DNA from: Tragulus kanchil
Lineage: Eukaryota; Chordata; Mammalia; Artiodactyla; Tragulidae
Reading direction: 5' to 3'
Length of the DNA stretch: 64,000 bases
Assembly (NCBI GenBank): GCA_022376925.1
Contig: JAIOJX010000032.1
Coordinates: 97,394,794-97,458,793 of the forward strand
Part shown: positions 56,336 through 64,000 of the stretch, piece by piece
How positions within the stretch are numbered: position 1 is the stretch's first letter
Layout: every line of letters begins with the position of its first letter
Made by a program: the position numbers and the translations under genes
The notes under the pieces: generated by a model
The model's database searches: none
What the model saw: the letters and a program-made list of their open reading frames with translations, nothing else
What the model was told of the DNA's origin: nothing

Positions 56336-57534
56336 CAACTGAAGAATCCAAGGTTAGAAGTTCAACTTGCTCAAGGTCACAGAACCACACAGAGAGTTTG
56401 TCGCTTGTCTGAAGTTCCAGAGCGTGACTTCAATGTGACCATGCCAGACTTCATACCAGAATGAGTGACTGCCTGACCTGAGACTCTTCCATACAGCTCA
56501 GCCCTGGGATGGAAGAGAGGAACCGCAAAGTATCTCTTGGCCTGCTGGGGCAGGCGAGGCACGAGACCCACTCTCAGAGTTTGCAAGTGTTGCTTGCCAG
56601 CAGATTCCTGATAATAGGTCATTGCATCAAACAGAGGAGGTTTTTCCCTTGTAAGTAGGTATTATAAATCTAGGATATTAAATAACCCTGACTTCATCCA
56701 CAGCCAATCAGCCCCTTCTGGTTTGCATGCTACACATGCACAGCATGACTCAAAGGACCCTCAGGCTATAGGTGGATTAAAATCAATCAAACAATAATAA
56801 TTTTCATAAGTAAGAGCTCCCTGGCTTCCCAATTGGCTGTTCGGTTATTTGTGAGTCATGAATTTCCTTTTGAGGATAATATTTGCCATAGTGCATGGCT
56901 GGTTATAGAGAATACGTAATATCCACTATCTGATGGGAAATGTGTTATTAAAACATTACCTAATGATAGATTTACCTGATAAATAATTCCTGGGATTAAA
57001 CAAAAAGGTTGGGGAGGAACTTGGGAGAGATCGCAGGGAACAGAAATGTGAACAGGAATACGCCATGGTGTGGTGGTAAATAAAAAAGGATTTTGTCTGG
57101 AGGTGGATGTTGAAATAATTCTGATTGAAATAATTAGAAAAGAGAGACAAAGACAGACACAAGAAGGAGAGTGAGAATGAACACTGGAAAATTTACTAGG
57201 TACCTTTTTTTGCATAGTTAGAATATACAGGTACATCCTCACTTTTATTCTCGTGAAAATCCTGGGGTTAACTCCCACTACCATCTGCATTTCTAAGATT
57301 CAAGCCTTTACTGCAAAGTGCTAAGAGCACAGATCCCAAAGGGAGTGTCAGAGTTGCATCTTGGCTTCCTGTTTACCAGTTGAGAAACCTTTTTCTCTGC
57401 CTCAGTCTTCTCATCTGTGGAATAGAAATAATGGTAATTTTCCCCACCTGATAGGGTTCTTAAAACAGCTAAGTAAGTTACTACATAAAGCCCTTGTAAA
57501 CCCAAATTCAGCTGCCATTTCAACTGAAGAATCC

Positions 57535-57625
57535 AAGGTTAGAAGTTCAACTTGCTCAAGGTCACAGAACCACACAGTGGTGGGATTTGAATCCACGTCT
57601 GTCTGACTCCAGCCTATATGTGCCC
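57535..57625 (-). mobile_element. MIR-type 5' portion, antisense
   Basis: 'acttgctcaaggtcacagaa', 'gtggtgggatttgaatccac' and 'gtctgtctgactccagccta' are the antisense MIR 5' half. Its left part also occurs at 56350-56390. Confidence 0.75.
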
Positions 57626-58690
57626 TCAACCCTTCTTTGCATTATGGGAGGAATAATGGGTAACTGAAGAGGCATAACAGAGTCTGTTTTCCTAAAGCAT
57701 ATGGTGCCAACACTAGCCATTCGAGTCAATCTATCCCAAGTTTATGGACTACCCTATAAACAGAATACAATCTAGAAGCAACCCTAGAGATAATCTCTTT
57801 CAAAGATTACAAACAATAGATCAGGGTCCCTTGAGGCCCCTTTTTCAGAGATATGTTTTGTTTGGGCTGCATAGTGTTTGTTGGCCCAGAGCTATGACAA
57901 TTTTTGAATGAGTTGCCAAGATGAAAATTGTAACACTTCACAAGAAAACTCAAATATATCTTCTCTAGAAAAGCTGGAGGATATAGCCCCATAATCCCTC
58001 TGAAATCATCAGTTGTTCTCAGCTGCCTGGGAGTATATTTACTCTACACCCTCTTACATCTGGCCTGCTTCACTTGCTTCTGTTTCCATGACAGCCCATC
58101 AAATATGGGACAGCAGGACCCAGGCTCTCTGAACTTCTTTCCCTCAGACTTTATATCTTAATTCAGTGACTTGTGATCTCAATGAAGAGGGGGTCCTTAT
58201 CCACCCTCCAGCTTCCCCCACTCCTGCCGTTTGTCTTCTGAAACCTTGCATTTATTCAAATCCCTCTGATAGACTGGGTTTCTGAAATAACCAGGCTCAC
58301 TGAGAGGAGTCAGCCCAGCACAGAGTACTGAGGGGGAGTGGACTCACATCTCTTGAGATCTTCTGAGATCTCTCATCAGAGCTTCTCCTGTTGGACCAGA
58401 CTCACCAGGTCAGTGGGAACTTCTATGCTTCTCTCTTTTGCTCTCTGGTGACAACGAAGCCCAGACTGTCCAGAATGTTGGTCTGTCCCAGGGCCCAAAC
58501 TGGACACTTGAGAAGCCTCTTGCCTGAGGTTAACTGGTTTTCTAGCCACAAGGTCAGGTTGTTTCTCTGCTTCTAGAAGATTCAGAGTTTGTCCTCCACC
58601 AAACAGTCAAGCCTATCTTGTTCAGGTGTTGCCAAGGTCACAGCAACATTCAGCTTCTATGCTGAGTTCTCAAGGGCACATGATGCTAAC
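57626..58690. other. Non-coding stretch
   Basis: No gene or confident repeat. Duplicated from 57791 at 58882 onward. Confidence 0.5.
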
Positions 58691-59935
58691 CTGGTTTCTA
58701 GAACCAGTTTGTCTTATTTAAAAGGATTATAATAGGATACCCTTTTATAGAAAAGGAAGCTGAGGTTAAGCAAGGTTACTTTCCTGTCCAATGACACATC
58801 TGATTCCAAAGCTCCATGCTCTGTCCAGCAAGATAAAATCCAATTAAAGGGTATTGTAAGGACACAGAAAAGGCAAAACCCTAATCTCTTTCAAAGATTA
58901 CAAACAATAGATCAGGGTCCCTTGAGGCCCCTTTTTCAGAGATATGTTTTGTTTGGGCTGCATAGTGTTTGTTGGCCCAGAGCTATGACAATTTTTGAAT
59001 GAGTTGCCAAGATGAAAATTGTAACACTTCACAAGAAAACTCAAATATATCTTCTCTAGAAAAGCTGGAGGATATAGCCCCATAATCCCTCTGAAATCAT
59101 CAGTTGTTCTCAGCTGCCTGGGAGTATATTTACTCTACACCCTCTTACATCTGGCCTGCTTCACTTGCTTCTGTTTCCATGACAGCCCATCAAATATGGG
59201 ACAGCAGGACCCAGGCTCTCTGAACTTCTTTCCCTCAGACTTTATATCTTAATTCAGTGACTTGTGATCTCAATGAAGAGGGGGTCCTTATCCACCCTCC
59301 AGCTTCCCCCACTCCTGCCGTTTGTCTTCTGAAACCTTGCATTTATTCAAATCCCTCTGATAGACTGGGTTTCTGAAATAACCAGGCTCACTGAGAGGAG
59401 TCAGCCCAGCACAGAGTACTGAGGGGGAGTGGACTCACATCTCTTGAGATCTTCTGAGATCTCTCATCAGAGCTTCTCCTGTTGGACCAGACTCACCAGG
59501 TCAGTGGGAACTTCTATGCTTCTCTCTTTTGCTCTCTGGTGACAACGAAGCCCAGACTGTCCAGAATGTTGGTCTGTCCCAGGGCCCAAACTGGACACTT
59601 GAGAAGCCTCTTGCCTGAGGTTAACTGGTTTTCTAGCCACAAGGTCAGGTTGTTTCTCTGCTTCTAGAAGATTCAGAGTTTGTCCTCCACCAAACAGTCA
59701 AGCCTATCTTGTTCAGGTGTTGCCAAGGTCACAGCAACATTCAGCTTCTATGCTGAGTTCTCAAGGGCACATGATGCTAACCTGGTTTCTAGAACCAGTT
59801 TGTCTTATTTAATTATAATAGGATTATAATAGGATACCCCTTTTATAGAAAAGGAAGCTGAGGTTAAGCAAGGTTACTTTCCTGTCCAATGACACATCTG
59901 ATTCCAAAGCTCCATGCTCTGTCCAGCAAGTATAA
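57791..59935. repeat. Tandem duplication 20, period 1091 bp
   Basis: Arms 57791-~58842 and 58882-~59935. Arm 1's last 40 bases decay ('agataaaatccaattaaagg' against 'agtataaaacctccaatctg'). A small duplication of 'ggattataata' type occurs in arm 2 near 59812-59835. Confidence 0.95.
58715..58830 (-). mobile_element. MIR SINE fragment, antisense
   Basis: 'acccttttatagaaaaggaa', 'gctgaggttaagcaaggtta' and 'caatgacacatctgattcca' match antisense MIR. Duplicate at about 59810-59930. Confidence 0.7.
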
Positions 59936-59989
59936 AACCTCCAATCTGTAAAGTGGAGGAAGGAGCATGATGAATGTTCTATGAGACTG

Positions 59990-60770
59990 AAGGTGGTTCA
60001 CAAAAGGGAAAGATGACTGAGAGCATCAGGAAGACTCCATGGAGTGAAGCCTTGAGAAACAGATGGGTCATTATGGGGGAAGGAGGATTACAGATGGAGC
60101 CTCAGCAGCACAAAGTCTCAGAGGTAGACAATGTCGGGATGTGTCGTTTAGTTCACCTGATCTAGAAAATCTTTGCAAGAATAAAGAGAAAGAAAAGACC
60201 AGATTATGGCAGAAAGAGATACTCTGTTCTGCCCTTCTCCCCTTCCTCTTCCTCTTTCTCCTGTTGTTGAGACCTCTTGCCATGGACAGGCTATGATAGA
60301 AGGAGGTAGCCTTGTGTAGCAGAAAATGCTTGAGCTTTTGAGACTGATCACAGCTGGAGCGAAAAGAGTTGGGGATTATTGATGGAGAAGGGGGCGTTTG
60401 ATCAGGGACAGGAAGGATAGATGAGATGCCAACACTTGAAGATGAGGGCCTGGGGTATCCCAGGTTGAGAAGCCAGTGCATGCAAAGAGACAGAAGCAAG
60501 AATTTGGCAGGGACATTTGGGGAACAGTGACTAATTTACTGTTCCTGAAATGGAAGGTGAGGAGGGGTGGGGGGTGTGGGGTGGGTATAAGGCAGGAATG
60601 GTAGACTTTTGGCACATGTGTGGCCAAGGAGCTTGTATATAGTCTGAAACACAAAGGAGGCCTAGAAGGATTGGAGGCAGGGGAGTGACACTGAGGTCTG
60701 AAATAATAGTCTGTAGGAAGCATGGTAGAGTGGCAAGGAGATCCTGGAGACAGATGTTAAATAGAAAGCC
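59990..60770 (-). mobile_element. L2 LINE, antisense
   Basis: 'gaggcaggggagtgacactg', 'gccagtgcatgcaaagagac' and 'agaaacagatgggtcattat' follow the antisense L2 3' half. The frames of 142 and 115 codons on the minus strand are therefore not host genes. Confidence 0.6.
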
Positions 60771-60925
60771 GATCCAACAATTCATTTTCGATATAATGGG
60801 CATGTGAACTAGAATGGTGGCCATGGGAACACAGAGTTCTTTCCATATTGGCACCAGGAATAGTGTAACCTGGTTGTAAACAGGACACATACCTGTTGTT
60901 ATCATCATTGTCAATTTTGTTGTTG

Positions 60926-61110
60926 CCTTCTTCTCTGTTCCCCATCCTCCCTGCTCCCAATCTTCCCTCTTTCTCTCTCCTCTTCCTTCTCCTCCCCCTC
61001 CCTCTTTTCATTCTTCTCCCCCCTCCTCCTCCTTCTCCTATTCTTCTTCCTTTTCCTCTCATTTCCTTCTTTTTTTAGTCTCTTCTTTGTCTTCTTTTCT
61101 CCTCTTCTAT
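60926..61110. repeat. Long polypyrimidine/polypurine tract
   Basis: About 180 bases, nearly all C/T on the plus strand. The core 60962-61076 is interrupted by only a few purines. It creates Lys/Arg/Glu-rich frames on the minus strand (60757-61062, 60911-61147) and a Leu/Pro/Ser frame on the plus strand, none of them real. Confidence 0.9.
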
Positions 61111-61729
61111 GATTATTTACATCATAATGACCCTTCCAGATATACAATCATTTCCTCATGGGATTGTTTTATAATTTTGAACTTTTTAAACTCTGTAAGA
61201 ATTGAAGTTGGATTCTGCTGGGAGTAAGGGAGACCCACAAGTACTGGTAAAGCTTCTTTTCTCTTTCCTGTTACATGAGCAGCACAAGCCTAGGGCAGCC
61301 GGCCCTGATTGACAGACCCAAGCTCTTGCTGACCTACTGTTTTGCCATCCTCCGCTCACAACTTACACTTTGTGATTCATGAGAACTGCTCAAGTTTGAA
61401 TCATTAGATCTGTTTTTCAAGTAGGAGAGTGCAAAAGAGACACTTTCTGGAATTTCAACATTCCAGTTCCATTTACTTCTGGTCAATGAGACCTTAGCCA
61501 CATTTCCATATTTAGGAGCCAGAGTAGCTGGGAAATGAGGACTTTGTGAGGGGTCACCATTTTCTAGAGTCTAGACCTGCTAGTGTAGCCAAAAGAGACC
61601 TGCTCCCTGAGGGCCCACTCTTGTCTGTGCAGAGGACATCAGTTGCATCTTCTGTGACACCATGCCCCAGCAAACATGTCCTCACCAATCACCTAGCAGA
61701 CCTATGCTGAATCATCAGGGGTACAGCAC
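61111..61729. other. Non-coding stretch
   Basis: No gene or recognised repeat; duplicated from 61151 at 62282 onward. Confidence 0.5.
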
Positions 61730-61934
61730 TGAGTGTCACTTAGTTGTGTTCAACTCTTTGTGACCCAATAGTCTATAGCCCACCAGGCTTCTCTGTCCAT
61801 GGGGATTCTTCAAGCAGGAATACTGAAGTGGGTTACTATGCCCTCCTCCAGGGGATCTTCCTAACCCAGGGATCGGACCCAGGTCTCCTGCATTGCAGGT
61901 AGATTCATTACCATCTGAGTCACCAGGAAAGCCC
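61730..61934 (-). mobile_element. Bov-tA SINE
   Basis: Antisense, complete: 'ttagttgtgttcaactcttt', 'gggttactatgccctcctcc', head 'gagtcaccaggaaagccc'. Confidence 0.95.
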
Positions 61935-62097
61935 ATCTACCTTGCAGAAGCTGGTATACCTATATACTGTGAAATCTCCAAGTTGAGTGGAATCTATTCT
62001 AGTCTTCTCTTCTACTCTGTCCTAAGTGCATCATCTTCAGCAACTAATGGCACACCTGCAGACTTAGGGGCGACATCTGAGGCTGCTTACCCACCTT

Positions 62098-62270
62098 GAT
62101 GTTGGGAAAAATAGAAGACAGAAGGAGAAGGGGATGACAGAGGATGAGGTGGTGGATTGAGTCAATGGACATGAGTTTGAGCAGGTTCTGGGAGATGATA
62201 AAGGACAGGGAAACCTGGCGTGCTGCCCCATGGGTTGCAAAGAGTTAGACATGACTGAGTGACTAAACTG
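62098..62270 (+). mobile_element. BovB (RTE-type LINE) 3' end
   Basis: 'agaaggagaaggggatgaca', 'gaggatgaggtggtggattg', 'caatggacatgagtttgagc', 'ctggcgtgctgc' and 'gttagacatgactgagtgac' follow the 3' terminal part of BovB, whose last bases are shared with the Bov-tA tail. Severely 5' truncated and non-coding. Confidence 0.85.
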
Positions 62271-62859
62271 CAAAGGCACGGTTTCCTCATGGGATTGTTT
62301 TATAATTTTGAACTTTTTAAACTCTGTAAGAATTGAAGTTGGATTCTGCTGGGAGTAAGGGAGACCCACAAGTACTGGTAAAGCTTCTTTCTCTTTCCTG
62401 TTACATGAGCAGCACAAGCCTAGGGCAGCCGGCCCTGATTGACAGACCCAAGCTCTTGCTGACCTACTGTTTTGCCATCCTCCGCTCACAACTTACACTT
62501 TGTGATTCATGAGAACTGCTCAAGTTTGAATCATTAGATCTGTTTTTCAAGTAGGAGAGTGCAAAAGAGACACTTTCTGGAATTTCAACATTCCAGTTCC
62601 ATTTACTTCTGGTCAATGAGACCTTAGCCACATTTCCATATTTAGGAGCCAGAGTAGCTGGGAAATGAGGACTTTGTGAGGGGTCACCATTTTCTAGAGT
62701 CTAGACCTGCTAGTGTAGCCAAAAGAGACCTGCTCCCTGAGGGCCCACTCTTGTCTGTGCAGAGGACATCAGTTGCATCTTCTGTGACACCATGCCCCAG
62801 CAAACATGTCCTCACCAATCACCTAGCAGACCTATGCTGAATCATCAGGGGTACAGCAC

Positions 62860-63064
62860 TGAGTGTCACTTAGTTGTGTTCAACTCTTTGTGACCCAATA
62901 GTCTATAGCCCACCAGGCTTCTCTGTCCATGGGGATTCTTCAAGCAGGAATACTGAAGTGGGTTACTATGCCCTCCTCCAGGGGATCTTCCTAACCCAGG
63001 GATCGGACCCAGGTCTCCTGCATTGCAGGTAGATTCATTACCATCTGAGTCACCAGGAAAGCCC
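62860..63064 (-). mobile_element. Bov-tA SINE, duplicate of the 61730 copy
   Basis: Same insertion in the second arm of duplication 21. Confidence 0.95.
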
Positions 63065-63229
63065 ATCTACCTTGCAGAAGCTGGTATACCTATATACTGT
63101 GAAATCTCCAAGTTGAGTGGAATCTATTCTAGTCTTCTCTTCTACTCTGTCCTAAGTGCATCATCTTCAGCAACTAATGGCACACCTGCAGACTTAGGGG
63201 CGACATCTGAGGCTGCTTACCCACCTTGA

Positions 63230-63415
63230 TGTTGGGAAAAATAGAAGACAGAAGGAGAAGGGGATGACAGAGGATGAGGTGGTGGATTGAGTCAATGGAC
63301 ATGAGTTTGAGCAGGTTCTGGGAGATGATAAAGGACAGGGAAACCTGGCGTGCTGCCGTCCATGGGTTGCAAAGAGTTAGACATGACTGAGTGACTAAAC
63401 TGAACAGACTCAATG
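63230..63415 (+). mobile_element. BovB 3' end, duplicate with complete terminus
   Basis: Copy of 62098-62270; here the element continues into 'aactgaacagac', the normal tail, which the first arm lacks because the junction cuts it. Confidence 0.85.
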
Positions 63416-63477
63416 AGGCACAGGGTTCCCTGTGTTAAATATGTTAATAATATTTGTATCCTGGTAACTTTCACCCT

Positions 63478-63687
63478 AGGGGCTTCCCCAGCAGTGCAGC
63501 AGTAAGGAACCTAGATACCTGAAATACAGGAAATATGGGTTCGATCCCTGGGTCAGGAAGATTCCCAGGAGAAGGAAATGGAAACACACCCCAGTATTCT
63601 TTCCTGGAGAGTCCCATGAACAGAGGAGACTGGAGGGCTATGGTCCATGTGGTCATAAAGAGTCAGACATGACAGCGAATAAACAAT
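63478..63687 (+). mobile_element. Bov-tA SINE
   Basis: Sense, complete: head 'ggggcttccccagcagtgca', 'gggttcgatccctgggtcag' (intact tRNA B-box-like GGTTCGATCC), tail 'agagtcagacatgacagcga'. Single copy. Confidence 0.95.
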
Positions 63688-63837
63688 GCCAACAACACAG
63701 TTACCCCAACAGCTCGGATTTGTCTAGGAAACAGGTCTTGCTTCTTCCTCATGCTACACGTTCTATTTGTCCTCTGCTTTTCCAACCAGTCTCCAATTTT
63801 CTAGAGCACATGTGGCATATGGGGAAGCTGACACTCT

Positions 63838-64000
63838 TGGGTGTCTCTAGGCCTGGATCTGATCTGACACTTACTAGCTATGTGACCTGCAGAAACTGAC
63901 TTATGCTTATTAAGCCTTCATTTCTCCATTTGTAACATAAGGTTCATGAAGTTATTGCAAGGCTTAAGTGAGCGAATGAATGCAATACCGAGCGCCTGAC
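63838..64000 (+). mobile_element. MIR SINE, cut by the window end
   Basis: 'acacttactagctatgtgac', 'catttctccatttgtaacat', 'gaagttattgcaaggcttaa' and 'ataccgagcgcctgac' are sense MIR. Confidence 0.85.

Larger units (their letters stand above)
55206..57575. repeat. Tandem duplication 19, period 1185 bp, clean join
   Basis: Arms 55206-56390 and 56391-57575, adjacent with no filler. I see no difference between arms. Left and right sequences share 'cag' at the join (cacacagtggtgg and ggctcagagag), a 3-base overlap. Longest period of the 21. Confidence 0.98.
61151..63402. repeat. Tandem duplication 21, period 1130-1132 bp
   Basis: Arms 61151-62270 and 62282-63402, 11 filler bases (62271-62281). 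Differences: one T in the run near 61258/62389 and two bases in 'ctgccccatggg' against 'ctgccgtccatggg' near the end of arm 1. Confidence 0.97.

Noticed and set aside
60757..61147. Lys/Arg/Glu-rich minus-strand frames resembling a charged nuclear protein
   Set aside because: Translation of a polypyrimidine tract; any such tract yields this pattern.
975..63402. The regular duplications as a CRISPR-like array, satellite, or programmed amplification system
   Set aside because: Each unit has a different sequence and is repeated only two or three times. There is no shared repeat, no spacer logic and no boundary motif; overlap artefact explains all features more simply.

Overview
The window is vertebrate nuclear DNA from a ruminant, most likely a pecoran. 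The diagnostic evidence is about a dozen independent insertions of the ruminant tRNA-Glu SINE Bov-tA (several more are copied by the duplications described below), a BovB (RTE) LINE 3' end, cetartiodactyl CHR-type tRNA-Glu SINEs, and older mammalian MIR, L2, L1M and hAT (MER5A-like) relics. I found no protein-coding gene, no exon with convincing coding character, no functional RNA gene and nothing prokaryotic. All open frames are short and lie in repeats, simple sequence or unremarkable intergenic or intronic DNA. The only RNA-gene homology is a degenerate U6 snRNA retropseudogene fused to an L1-type 3' end, present twice because of a duplication.

The dominant structure is a chain of 21 direct, adjacent, nearly identical duplications, each with a period of about 1.08-1.19 kb, from one end of the window to the other. 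Arm starts (first/second) are 975/2119, 3973/5066, 7501/8597, 9268/10407, 15927/17011, 18758/19868, 20674/21749, 22636/23727, 26118/27239, 29341/30480, 31463/32560, 33295/34387, 36790/37921, 38921/40077, 41053/42168, 45101/46195, 51601/52679, 53415/54497, 55206/56391, 57791/58882 and 61151/62282. Outside their edges the arms differ by only a few bases, mostly homopolymer indels. At many junctions the last or first tens of bases are scrambled or replaced by short filler. Where the sequence between junctions is shorter than two periods, the shared part occurs three times. This is what results if about 22 overlapping sequence blocks, each sharing about 1.1 kb with the next, were joined end to end without merging the overlaps. 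I therefore regard the pattern as most probably false duplication in the assembly, with about 23 kb of the 64 kb redundant. A biological origin would be extraordinary and has to be tested with reads.

Layout after mentally collapsing the duplicates: an antisense L1 fragment (1-298); MER5A- and MIR-bearing sequence (0.8-3.9 kb); a Bov-tA (4.25 kb); L2 and MIR (6.4-6.9 kb); Bov-tA plus the U6/L1 chimera (7.7-8.1 kb); L2 (11.6-12.1 kb); a MIR split by Bov-tA (12.8-13.3 kb); an L2 split by MER5A (14.2-14.7 kb); a CHR SINE nested in a Bov-tA (16.5-18.1 kb); further CHR SINEs (18.75 and 22.9 kb); MIR and L2 relics (21-30 kb); Bov-tA copies (30-32.7, 36.4 and 37.5 kb); L2 (39-40 kb); an ancient sense-strand L1 of several kb interrupted by a hAT element, a CHR SINE and a Bov-tA (about 41.4-49.1 kb); Bov-tA and CHR copies (49-54 kb); MIR relics (54-59 kb); an antisense L2 and a long pyrimidine tract (60-61.1 kb); and Bov-tA, BovB and MIR at the right end. 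No genes work together here; the window reads as a repeat-rich intergenic or intronic segment.
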